Assembly (NCBI GenBank): GCA_039619475.1
Contig: CM077116.1
Coordinates: forward strand, 251,706,440-251,770,439
DNA: 64,000 nt
Reading direction: 5' to 3'
Source: Icerya purchasi
Lineage: Eukaryota; Arthropoda; Insecta; Hemiptera; Monophlebidae
Below the pieces are notes generated by a model. That model had not been told where the DNA came from, made no database searches, and was given only the letters and a program-made list of their open reading frames with translations. Below are positions 12,838-23,995 of the stretch, piece after piece; positions within the stretch are counted from its first letter, which is position 1, and each line of letters starts with the position of its first letter. The position numbers and the translations under genes were made by a program.

Positions 12838-15324
12838 GGCTTGTTCATCATAGACATATATTAGCCCAACAGCACAATTATTTTTTTTTTCAGTGTTCCA
12901 ACGTGCTGCAGCAGTATATCAGGTCCTACGAGAGCAAACACAACTGTCTAATCAACTGCGCTAAGGTAGCTAGCTCACTTTGTATTTATGTAAAAAAAAA
13001 AAATCTATCAAATTTTTAGCCGATTATATTACTAAAACTTCAAATGAAAAAATAACAAAAAAAAAAGATCACTCATTGAAATGAAACTTCTTAAAATGGC
13101 AGTAGCAGACATGTAAGTTTTCGGATTCAAAAACCAACGAGATGACTGTACACCACCCGTGCAAAAGTAATTCGAAAGTTAAAAAGTCATATTTTCGCGG
13201 AAAATCCCAACATAGGCAACTTCTCAGCCGAACAACATCGTCAAAGTTTCTAGCTGAGCAGGAAGTGACGATTTCTGGACGATTGCTTGACGATTATTTC
13301 CGTTCAAGATAATAGAATTTCGAACCCTAGCCGAGAAATATAGAGCATTATTTTGTTGTTGTTTTTTTTTACCTAAATAACAGAGACGATAGACACAAAT
13401 AAGTGACGAAAATAGAGAGAGGAAGTGCCCAAATAAACCGAAGAAGTAATCGATCCGGAAGTGAACGACTCTAGTCTATCTGATTAAGTTGATGGTCGTA
13501 GTTTGGGCCATCTGAGGCGGCAGGGTTGGCGTGTGTACTACAGTGGAGCACCGTTATTATTATCATTATCGCGTTATCCCCGTTATGTGTTAGTTCGCGA
13601 CGGGAAAGGAATTTGCCTTGCACCGCTCGTCGCCCGTTCGCGTCCGGCCGAACAATAATAAAAACGAAAACAAACAGTCTTGCTCGACGGCGTACCGGAG
13701 AGAGAAAAACAGATCCGGACGCCGCGTAAAAAGATGACCACCGATAAATCGCGTGCGAAAGCGGAACGACGATTAGCGTGCACTGACGCTCGATGCGCGC
13801 GCGCGCGCGCGGTCGCGCACCATTAGCGCGGGCCCTCGATCTTCAGACCTTCTTTGTTTGTCTCTTGTTCCTCTTCGATTGACCTAAATTATTCCATCCG
13901 CTACATCCTCGTATTCTTTTCGGTTCCTTTTAGCGCTATTCGTCGGCAAATGTAATCTGCTTTTCATAATGTCACCTATCCCCTAAATCCCCTCGACTTA
14001 TTCACTCCACTTTCTATCGCCAGCCCGCGCTGCAACCACTCGCCGGTTGCCCCCGCCCGACACAATCGTTCTCGCCATCTTTATCGCGTCCTAGTCATCC
14101 TGATGTCGGTTTCCTTGCACTTTTACAAGTTCTCTCTTTCTCTCTTTCTCTCTTTCTCTCCGTTATTTACAACTTTTGTTTCCGCTGCGGCGTTGTTTCA
14201 CTCTGCCCTGTCAGCACCTCGTTATTCCGTCTCTGCCGGTCGTCGTCGTCGTCGTCGTTGTCGAAGTTTTTTCCTTATGCTGCTGCAGCTTGTCTTGTTG
14301 ATTTCGTCGTTTAATAACGAAAACCTTGTTTCGTTGTCTACATTAATTGTCGCAATTTTCACCTGATCCTGCGATGCCGGCACCAGCCCTAGGCCGAAAT
14401 AATCTGCTTCATACTTCCGCTGCGTTTCGCAACACCCTCCGCGCAGATTATTTCCTCGCACGCAGTTCCCCATCGTTTGCCCGCCCGGCTTTAATTCGAA
14501 AATCTCGGCTAATTCGAAAATTGCCCTCCGATTAGGACCCGTTCCCGTTTAAATTCTTCGAGAATACCGTAGCGTCCGGTTTAAAAAAATCGCGCGGTTA
14601 GTTATATTTTTCAGCGTGAAATTATGTCAGTACCGTTTTTTAATGCACGTCGTATAAATACACACTGCGTACGTAAGGCGCCTTTCATTTTTCTTCCCCA
14701 TTACGAAACCCGTCAATCTCTTATTGGTCGGCCTTTTTTTGCGATTCTAGAAAATCAGGCTTTTTGCTAGTTCCCGGCACGAAAACGTAGTTTTATGGAA
14801 TTGCGCGGTCCCTTGTTTTAAATGTACATAAATATGTCGAAAAAACTAAGAGTAATCGGCAGTTATTATGTCTATAGTGTTAGTCGTTTCTGAAACAGGG
14901 CGGGGGGGGGAGCTAACGATTATGACGCGCATGTAACGATCGGTATATGTTTGTAAATATCTCTCGGCAAGATTAATTGCATTAAAAATAATTGTTTATG
15001 CGAAAGAAGAGCTGTGTTGTATATTGTTAATAGCTCGCGATCGACATATTTAAAAAACAAATACGAGGTCACGCGGTGCGAAATGTAGACAAAAACCGGA
15101 GAACACTGATATGTTGTACGCAAAAAGCGGCCAGTTTTGTACAACGGTGTATTACTTATGTTCCTAATTTGTAATTTTGCCGCCCTTCCATGAAAGGGGA
15201 AAAAAAGAAAAAGAAGTCTGTTCAGTCCTAATATTAAAATGTAAATAAGGTAAAGTAAAAAAGTAAGCGCTTTTACTTAAAATTTACTTGTGGGCGAAAA
15301 GCAAGTTACAATTTTAAACACTTG
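12450..15324 (+). other. tara intron, central part with CpG-rich block
   Basis: From 12,450 to about 13,400 the sequence is AT-rich with poly-T runs and no recognisable gene. From 13,430 to 14,560 it becomes GC- and CpG-rich (annotated separately). After 14,580 it returns to AT-rich sequence with a G-run near 14,903. No coding exon is supported. Confidence 0.5.
13430..14560. promoter_or_regulatory. CpG-rich island, possible alternative promoter / 5' exon
   Basis: About 1.1 kb of CpG-rich sequence stands out from the AT-rich intron. It includes an uninterrupted alternating GC tract near 13,795-13,812, pyrimidine repeats (TCTT)n near 14,130-14,160 and a (GTC)n run near 14,240-14,262. Open frames on both strands are short and resemble no family. 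A role as an alternative promoter of the same gene is inference; no TATA box, start site or splice donor could be fixed from sequence alone. Confidence 0.3.
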
Positions 15325-15342
15325 ACAGTGTGTGTAAGTAAA

Positions 15343-15607
15343 GTAAACTAAGTCCCATATATCCTTGATAAGGTATCATGGATTGTGAAGTTAAGCTTTT
15401 CATAATGGTACTAAGCCTAATAGATCTGATTAGAATACTGGGGCCAGTTCCTTTGTCATGGGATCCGTCTTTGGTTTCTCAGATTTCTCTAGTACCCAAT
15501 TATTTCAGGCTGGGTAAACCTGGGAGCGATACGGATCCAGAACGAGACGAGTTTCGATAACCTATGACACCTCTGATTTGGTAGCCAAGCACCTTAACCA
15601 CTAGACT
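15343..15607 (-). mobile_element. tRNA-derived SINE (family B), full copy
   Basis: Read on the minus strand, the element begins with a tRNA-like head: an A box, TAGTCTAGTGGTTA, then a degenerate B box of the form AGGTTATCGAA. It ends in a tail of TTTAC units. It is flanked by a target duplication: ACAGTGTGTGTAAGTAAA at 15,325-15,342 and ACAGTGTGTAAGTAAA at 15,608-15,623, differing only by one TG unit. This flank, the tRNA-like promoter and the short-repeat tail are the standard SINE features. A 3' fragment of the same family lies at 44,388-44,500. The short open frame within it is not a gene. Confidence 0.88.
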
Positions 15608-15623
15608 ACAGTGTGTAAGTAAA

Positions 15624-16690
15624 CATCTAAAAAAAAAATAAATCTTTTTAAAATTCGCCAAATAATTGTTCTCAAATGATAATTTCGCTATCCTTATATT
15701 GTATTTTAAAAAATGGTGTATTTAATGTATCTCTCGCGGCTTTTGTGTTTGGAGAAATTTTTAAAAGTGCGTATAGTCTAACTGTTAAAAATTTTGTCAG
15801 CCATTTTTAAATCCCTTTTTTTTTTTTGGTATTATTATTATGGAGGTTAATGTGTATATATATGTGTATATACTAAGTTTTTGCTTTGTGACTCAATCAA
15901 TCTGACTTTTAATTCGTGAATTTTTAAAATCAAAGGTTCGGTAATGAACAAACAGCGTGTTTACTTTTTTTTTTTAAAAAAAAAAAAAAAGACGGTATGA
16001 ATTCATCGATTAAATATATAAGGCTCGGAATAAAATATCTTAAAAAATGAAAACAACACAGGATGATCATTTGTGCGGGAGAAATATTTTGAATTTAATG
16101 TTCCGTAAAATGATATATTCAGAATAAAACAGTTGGTACTTTTTCTTTTTCACTACCGCTGTCTGCTTTTTAAACACCATGTTGATTGTAGGAGGAGGGA
16201 CATCGTGGTATTTGCAGGCTCGTAATTATGAAAACTTATAATAAACTGCACTCTACGTATTTACACTTAATGCGCAATAAGGTCGAAGACGGACTGATAT
16301 TTATACGAATAGGAAGTTAATAAAAAGATATAGCAACGTTAAGTTTAAAGTCGACATAAGCGTAGCTTTTATATGGCGTAATTTCTTGAGAGACTGGCGA
16401 ACATTATTATGAACATCAGGAAAATTTTCAAAATCACTGAGATTATCCACTTAAAATACACAATATCATTCGGAATGTCGATGAACGCTGAACAGACCAA
16501 AATATTAGAAGTCGATTCGAGTATAATAGGACACGTCTGTCTAAAAATTGGAGAAATGACAAAAAAATCACATTATCATTTCTTATTTTTTAACTCCGAA
16601 GCAAGAAAAAACAGCTAAATGATGTAAGTGAGAGAAATATTAACTTACCACGGCTTCTAATCTCCACTTCAATGTTAATTAGTATTTATA
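15624..16690 (+). other. tara intron, AT-rich
   Basis: AT-rich sequence with a T/A homopolymer pair near 15,966-15,990 and no recognisable gene or transposon end. A 69-codon open frame at 16,409-16,618 has no family resemblance. Confidence 0.5.
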
Positions 16691-16739
16691 ATAATTGAAG
16701 TCATTCGCGTTCATTTTCACCTTTCATTTCGAAAATTGG

Positions 16740-17170
16740 TCTGTTATATTTAAAAATTCTGTTGGTTCAAATTTTTACATATTGTACTTTAGAGGTACTA
16801 TAGAACAGGTTGTGGACTTTTGTTTTTACAAATTCTTGTGTATATTTTTTCTTATTGCGCGTTTATCAGTGAAGACATTAACTTACGATATGGGAAAGAG
16901 GAGAAAATAAATTTATATTATGTGTTTAAGAGAGCAGAGAATGAAAAATTACAATTTTGGAGGTTTTCTTGTTTTTGTTTTTTTTTTTTTACTGTGTACA
17001 TATACATACATACACATACACATATTCTAAGAAGGAAAACGGGCCATTAAAAAAATAAAACAATTGCGACTGTAAGATCGGGCTTTAGATTTTTTTTTCT
17101 ATTTTTTTCTCTATTTTTAGTCTGGCAGTTTCGGATTTTTCCTATAATCTAAGAAGGAAAATATGTAAGA

Positions 17171-17203
<33 letters not shown>

Positions 17204-17600
17204 TCATCTCTCCAGCTGTCACGGAACGGACAATAGAGATTTTAAAGTTTCCTGTGTTATAGTACTACTTTTTTTTTCGAAATTTGGTTTCTTTAATTTA
17301 CAATTTTCGTATTTTCCCACATTTTTGCGATAAAAATACGTCGATTAAAAAAAAAAAAAAAAAAAAATAACACCGGTAACACACAACAGTCTGTAGAGAT
17401 TTTTAAAATCTTTTCATTTGCCGGCTTGTTTTTTCGGTATATATGTATATTTTTCCAAATTTGGGTTCTTAAATTTTAAAACTTTAGGGGTTTTACAATT
17501 TTTCCATATTCTGATAAGAAAACACGTTGATTAAAAGGAAAATCAGCTTTCCAACTGCTATATAACCGGCTGTAGACTTTTTTATTCACTTTTGCATATA
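16740..17600 (+). repeat. Degenerate ~180-bp tandem array
   Basis: Several diverged units follow one another. The landmark pair is a CATATTCTGATAAGAAAA-like segment followed 40-70 bases later by a CCGGCTGTAGACTTTTT-like segment. Unit starts fall near 17,025, 17,145, 17,322 and 17,503 (spacings about 120, 177 and 181), and a more degraded unit with TATTGTACTTTAG and CAGGTTGTGGACTTTTG lies near 16,780. Poly-A runs of variable length sit at the same place inside the units (17,175-17,203; 17,347-17,367). Divergence between units is high, so this is an old local array. Confidence 0.6.
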
Positions 17601-20478
17601 ATATTGTATGTATCATTAATAATATGCCGCTTACTCCTCTAAGAAAACAAATGACATACAGAAAGTCATTTTTATCAAACGCCATCTATTGGTGTGAACT
17701 GCCATCGGGATGAAAAAGAAAACAAAGCCATATTTAAATATTGAAAATTAAAGAATTGTGGAAGATGAAGTTAATAAACATCGTGGGTAATTTATATTTA
17801 CTTATTTTTTTCTTTGCAGATTCCCCGCGGCGTTTTTCTTTGAAGTTGATTTCGGCCGATGAGAAATCAGCGGAATCACGCGATGAGAGAGGACATGCTG
17901 TTTTAACTTTTTGTCATAATACCGTCAAGTTTGTTGCGATTTTTTATCGAGATTAAAAAGCTAGTTATGCGTGTGACGTATTTTTTTTTTGATCTGTTGC
18001 CGTTTTGTTTTAATATTATTCGAATTTAAAAAATATGTGTATTAATAAAAAAATAGTCGTATAAAAAAAAGCAATTTACACTTTCGGTGAAGTGCTTTTA
18101 AAAATTCTTCGAAACGAATGATTTACCTGTGGAACCGCTGTTTCTTAGATATTAATATATTGTGCGGTATTAATTAATTCGCAACGTAAAACTGCAACCT
18201 TATTTTTCCAAGTAAAATTTTTTCAACAGCCATTGTTAAAAATCTAAGCCAGCTACCGTGTCGCTAGGTTGTGGCGTTTCGTTCAGGTAAGATATCCCGC
18301 TGCCATGCATTAAAACTTGCTAAAATTTCACACGGTCTGGATTAACAGTTGAGACGCGTTAAAAAAAAAAAAACAGCGGAAAAAACAACCAATAGAAGGG
18401 GCTGATGAAACGTATGAATATGAACTAGACACTATTTGTCGTCCGCTAATTCGCTAAAGATTGCTCGCAACCGCTACTGATAATACAAACAAAAATGCAG
18501 CGCCTGTTATTATTGCAATCGGCTGAATGATTTTTTTCCCTATAGAGCCTTCGTTTCGATTTGGTGATCGTCGCGTGCGTCGGAATTGCGGTTGTAAAAA
18601 AGTTATTATTACTTATTACCGATTAATGATTTTCTCACCGATGACGTATTAAATAGAATTTGTAGGAAATTTAACAATGTCTTTGGCGTACACGTTGTTG
18701 CCGATTCTTCTCTATGTGTGTAGAAAATGATGTTTAACGTAGCATGCGGTCCGATGATTTGGACACGGAGCGGTGCTGCGTTCCAAGACGTCTTGGATCT
18801 CTCCGATTCACAAAAATCCTTCCAAAGATTATGAGGGAGGACACGCACAGGCTGGTGCGTGATGAGGAGAAGACACAGATGCGAAACAATGGCAGCAGTT
18901 GAATTTCTCTCCAACACTAAGACAGGTGTATGCGCTTATTAAGGCCAACCGTTGACGTATTTTATTTGTGGTGGTCGTTTCGGTGTGTCCGCAGCACGCC
19001 ATGAAAACGCAAAGCGATAAATAGTCCGGGTGCGCACGCGCGCGCCAATACATCGATGTTGCGTTAGCCTTGATAAGTGGAATTGACACGAGCTGGTCAT
19101 CACCGTCGTTCTTACGTCCGTCAAGGTGTTCCCTCTTTCTCCGTCTAACGACTTGTTGTTGTCAGCCGACATCGACATCGGCCCAGCTTTGCAACGTCGT
19201 GCGATTGTGTAGCGGCGATGTTTATATTTCGTTTTCTCTTCGGATTCACGTATCGAAATGCAGAAGAGATGATGGGTAATTATTGACAAAGCGCGCGACC
19301 AGCTCTCGTGTAATATGCAAATTCAGACAAATAGCGAACCTCGATTGTGTTTGGTGACCATGAACGATGCTCGCGTATTCTGTATGTTTTGATCTGCAAA
19401 ATGGAATAAGTCCGATATTTTTTTTTTTTTTCTGTTTTTTTTTTTTACGAATCCTTTGTCGTCGTGGGTAGCGCGTATTGTGGAGCAACCTGTTTGTGTA
19501 CACAATTGGTCGATATTGGGTAAAGTCGGCTTTACACGCCTTATTCGTTACAAAATAACGTGTAAGTCAGCTGAATGGGGGATATGTTTTTTTTCTTCTT
19601 ATTTTTCGTTTGTGACGCTGTTCCGTTATGCGTGACTTTGCAGCGCAGCTGCTCACTTGGATGATTGAAATCAAGCGAAATATTTCTAAGTAATTAAAAA
19701 TTAAAGTGGAAAAATGTTGTATCTGCGTCGTTGATCTCGAAAACTACTGGACCATCGGACTTTGATTCAGTTTTCGAAGCTAATTATTAGGGTTGTTTCC
19801 GGAAAAGGTTTCACGGCCCATCGCGTCATGATGAACTCTCTTCGTGATCGTTGTAAAGAATAAGTATTTATTTGGGGAACGTTTTTATTTTTTAATTAAT
19901 TTGTTTAATAATTAATTAAATTACTGACCGGAAAAAGAAAAAAAAAGCGAAGAGAAAACTAGTTTCAACTTTTTCATTTATAACGTTCAGGGCGGGGGAC
20001 TGCAAATAAACAGTTAAATGTTTAACTTTTGGCGCGTAAAATACAATAACAATTATAATAACAGCTTAAGAAAGTGAACGGGTACAAACGGGGATGAACA
20101 GTCCTTTTTTTTTGTAGGCTATAAACGTGTATGTTATGAGGAAAACAACGGATTGGCGAAGGAACAAAAAATAGATGACTGGAATAATGAAAGCAATGGG
20201 ACGACAACTCCAGGTTTGGCTTTAATATAAGTACATCGACAGAAAAAGTGCAAATTTACGGTGCAAGACGTGAAAAACAGTTTTATAACATGTAGACACA
20301 CACACACACACACACACAGTATTGAATAATATATAATTCAAATATTTAAACGGGTATTATTTTGCGGGAAGGTTTTGTTGGCGTATTTAAAATCTTTTCA
20401 TGATCGAGTTTGGCCAGTGTAAAATCGAAAAGGAACTGTAAAATGTTTTTCCGACCGACGTGTTTACTAAATTCATTC
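17601..20478 (+). other. tara intron with third CpG-rich block
   Basis: AT-rich, except for a CpG-rich section at about 18,680-19,520 that includes GCGCACGCGCGCGCC near 19,031-19,046. That section has overlapping short frames on both strands, none resembling a known protein, and may be regulatory. A (CA)n tract lies at about 20,297-20,319. A segment at 18,270-18,350 resembles one at 21,275-21,350 (landmarks TTAAAACTT and AAAATTTCAC), suggesting an unclassified dispersed repeat. Confidence 0.4.
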
Positions 20479-20585
20479 AGAAAAATTTAAATATATTAAT
20501 TCTGTGTAGCAATACAATTAAAATAATATCATTGTTTATTTTTAATTGTATTGCTACACACGATTAATATATTTTTATTTTTCTA
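20479..20585. repeat. Long intronic hairpin (near-perfect inverted repeat)
   Basis: The left arm (20,479-20,526) and right arm (20,537-20,585) are reverse complements with only a few mismatches. The core TGTGTAGCAATACAATTAAAA is perfectly paired with its complement, and a loop of about 10-12 bases separates the arms. Transcribed as part of the tara intron, this RNA would fold into a stem of about 45 base pairs. It could be a small palindromic MITE or a microRNA-like precursor. No target duplication is obvious. Confidence 0.8.
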
Positions 20586-21930
20586 GGTATTAGCAACCCT
20601 CCATACACAGGAAAGTTAAAGAACATGAAAAATTCATTCACCGTATGTTCTACGAACATTTATTGTACCTGTTTTTGCTGGTAAAATTCAGCCTAATCCC
20701 CCACCCCACAATGCCACGGGATAATACTCATCTTCAAATTAAGGTTAAAAAAAAAAGAATAAGAAAACGAAAAGCAATCTCGGATTGCTGAAATGGAACT
20801 ATTTAACGACGATTCCGCAAACAACTATTTACACTATTTGTAGATTTGATGTTTTGCTACGATTGAATATTTTGCCTATTTATTATACGTATATTTGTAT
20901 TGATGACGAAAGTGCAATACACTATTATACTATTTTACAAATTTTTTCTTTGCTTTAAAAATATAGTGGCAAATTGTGTTTTTTGTAAATAAACAAAATA
21001 GACAATGCCAAACGGGAGAAGAGTATTATTAACATTAGCATTTGTTCTATCCTTAAAAGTATATATTATCTATTTATTATCGTAATTACGTTAATAAACC
21101 AGAAGACATGCTTCTTTACCAGTTATTAGAAAATTTAAAAATTAGTTTTTAGAATAATAATAATGACTTCGAAATTTTCTTTAAAAATTTAACAAAAACT
21201 CGCTAAAATATAAAATACGCGGTAAATGAACATCTAAATAAAATATAGATAGTTACGTGACGTAGTTGTTTATTCGGGTCGGGTAGAATATCTATCTCGC
21301 TGCGACACATTGAAACTTCCGAAAATTTCACTTGCGTTAGGTTAATGCCCATAGTCAATGCGTCTCCTTCCTACAAGAGGAAAAGAAAAAAAAAAAACCA
21401 AAAGCGTTTTTAGTCATATTCAGCTCCGCTTATTCTTTTCTACTAATCTACTTCTCTTTGGCATTCTCATTCCTATTTAAAGATAGGCAATATTTCAGGT
21501 TTTCTTTAGATATCCTGATAGTATGCATTTTCTATATTGTTTACTTCTTCACTAATACATTCTCTTGTCTGGTGGTATTAACGAAAACGTTTCAGTTGTA
21601 TTTTGCTTAATGTTTGTTTATAATTTTCATCATTTTAGTTAAAAATGAATAATAGCGACATTAGTAATGTAAATAAATCAGTTATTGATAACATTATCAA
21701 CAAAATTTATTTTAAAAAAAAATATTTGGAATACGCAGCTCTTGCCGAGCGAATACTTGGAAAAATAAATAAAATCCATTGGGAAATTATGTGGACGTTC
21801 TTTTGTAAGCGGTTTTCATTGATTAGCCGTAGAAAATGGTAATTTCATGAACGGTACTCATCCGATTCCCTGGTGGTTATTTTAGTAGTAATTTTCTGAC
21901 ATATATTTCGCATTATTACATATGGCATTT
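20586..21930 (+). other. tara intron, AT-rich
   Basis: Very AT-rich, with no recognised gene. The 65-codon frame at 21,645-21,842 is Asn/Lys/Ile-rich and typical of random AT-rich DNA. The segment at 21,275-21,350 shares landmarks with 18,270-18,350. Confidence 0.45.
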
Positions 21931-21931
21931 A

Positions 21932-22700
21932 ATTTTTTTTTTTTGTTATTCTATTAGGCTCATTAACCAGTGTTATCCAGAAATGATTAGAGAGAATCAA
22001 CACAATATCAGATATTTTATTTAGGACGGAACAAACACATGAGGAAAAGAAAAAGACAAAATATAAGAGGATTATTAAGTCTTAGCCAATTGGAATACTA
22101 GAACGGTCAGCAGAAAGAGATGAACACTTAATAAACACATGTTCATTGTTACAAACAAGCGCATTATTAGAGTGAAGAGGACAATGTGTGGAGAAGGCTA
22201 ATAAGTAAAAAGCGAAAACGAAAAAGATATAATAGAATATGGCTTAAAAATGTAGGTGAATATCAGTGACAAGATAAGCGAAGAAGGAGAAATAAAAGAA
22301 ATCATGGCTTAGCAGGAAGACTATAAGTTGAAAATAGATCAGAAATAAATAATGAATTAGAAAAAGAGGAAGGGTAAACTAAAAAATCTGTGATGGAAAC
22401 TTTTACACGGCGGAACGGGAGATTATATGCGATCGGAGTTTTTATTGGCGACAAGAAAGACCGTGCCAAAGAATCAGCCGCTTTATTACCGAAGATGTCC
22501 GAATGGCTAGGAATTCAATATCAGTATGAATGGAATAGAGACGGAAGAAAGAATGTAGATAAATAAACATGTACGGAGTATAATAAAATCACATAGGAAT
22601 GATATTCGGTAGAGGAGATAAATGAGACCTGTACACACGGAGTCGGAAATAATCAAAAAATCGAAGGAAACATGATTGGGAGATACGAATTTTCCCGAAA
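21932..22700 (-). mobile_element. RNase H-bearing LINE, 3' fragment (copy 3)
   Basis: On the minus strand, conceptual translation gives the end of an RNase H domain (SHSDIFGNKAADSLARSF, matching the SHxGIxGNExADxLA signature). It is followed by a conserved C-terminal patch containing EHVFIKCSSLSADRSS, which also appears as DHVFIKCSFFF in the copy at 60.6-63.3 kb. Many frameshifts and stops are present, so this is a dead fragment. The 3' end runs into a poly-A tail (T run on the plus strand at 21,932-21,944). The element lies in the tara intron in the opposite orientation to the gene. Confidence 0.75.
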
Positions 22701-23654
22701 TTATTCTCTTCTTCTTTACGAGTATTCAACGAAAAAAAAAATGGTATTAGTTTTAGTAGTCAGTCTAGTATTTCATAGTTTGATTTCTTGTAACATAATC
22801 GATAATGATACTTCTTATCAATTATATACATTCGACTAAATTAAATGGAAAACAATTGCACCTGTACAAATACAAATTTAAATAACACCGACTAAGAAAA
22901 GGTGGGGGTGTTTTAGAAAGATTTGCTCTTCCGGGTGGCGATGAGGGGGTGGGTAGAGAGCATTCTTCTTTTAGCGTAAGATTTAATGATTTCACATTTG
23001 AAGTTCATTTCGCGGGTGTCTAATAATATTATTAACACTATTCGTATTTTAGGATTGCGATGGTAATTTTTAAACTAACTTTTCTGTACTTCTTTTATTT
23101 TTTTGTAGATTCTCTAATTCAGCTATTTTTAGTAATATATTTTCGGTTTGCAATATTGAAAATTAAGTTTCTTCTCCGATGTTTTCTTAGTTGTTTATTT
23201 ATTCATTTTTTTTTTTTTCATCCGAAGAATTTCCGTAGATGTTCAATTTTTTGGTGATGTGTCGATAGTTTAATATTTTTTTTCTTCCATATAGCTTTAA
23301 AATACGAAACCGCACTAGTCTAGTATATATATATACGTGTGTGTGTGTGTGGTGCGTATGTGCAAAAAAGGAAATAACATGCGTAATAATGTAAAGCGAC
23401 GAACAGGACACTTCGGTTTTAGATGATCACTACTAAAAAAAATCAAACCAAAGTTTGTAGCAGGCCTCACAAAAAATAGAAGAAAAAAAAAACAGTAATA
23501 GTAATAACAGAAGAAATCGCTAATTCGTCATACTCTGATTATATTTATATTTTCGACGTCTATGTTTTCATCGGAAGAAACAAGTGGAAATTGGCGGGCA
23601 CTACAAGAGATCGCACGGTTAACGAAAAAAATTATGAGAAGGTATATAAATCGT
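22701..23654 (+). other. tara intron, AT-rich
   Basis: AT-rich, with a G-rich stretch near 22,900-22,960 and a (GT)n tract at about 23,337-23,351. No gene or transposon end is recognised. Confidence 0.45.
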
Positions 23655-23995
23655 TGTCATCGCGATGTTGCTAGAGCGCTTGGCTTCCATTACGGATGTC
23701 TCGGGTTCGATCCCGGGCGAGATGATAGAAATTATTACGAGAAATTAAATTATATAATCGCTAATAATCACGTGGAAGTCACTGGCCGACATGCATACCA
23801 TCGTATGCGCACTAGTTAGTAAACAGCAGACGACACACACCGGGGCTGCATTTATCGATAAATCAAACAATATCAGTTGCAAGTGTAGTCTTGCCGTGTA
23901 TGCACTAACATTTCATATAATAACTGCCCAGAGAACACTATGCCTATATGTCTGTACAATTGAAATGTACGAATAGAGGATAATGTAGATGATAT
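23655..23995 (+). mobile_element. tRNA-derived SINE (family A), copy 1
   Basis: The tRNA-like head contains GCTTGGCTTCC and a consensus B box in GGGTTCGATCCCGGGCGA. The acceptor-like ends pair (TCATC with GATGA). The body shares long segments with the copy at 61,919-62,297: ATCACGTGGAAG, ATCGTATGCG, TGTAGTCTTGC and GAAATGTACGAATAG, in the same order. The tail is GAT-rich. A decayed flank match (ATAAATCG before, ATGAATCG after) may be the target duplication but is too short to be sure. Open frames across it are not genes. Confidence 0.85.

Noticed and set aside
14103..14366. 87-codon frame in CpG-rich block
   Set aside because: Built on (TCTT)n and (GTC)n simple repeats; no family resemblance.
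23676..23727. Genuine tRNA gene
   Set aside because: The B box is perfect, but the sequence continues into a body shared with 61,919-62,297, so it is a SINE head and not a tRNA gene.
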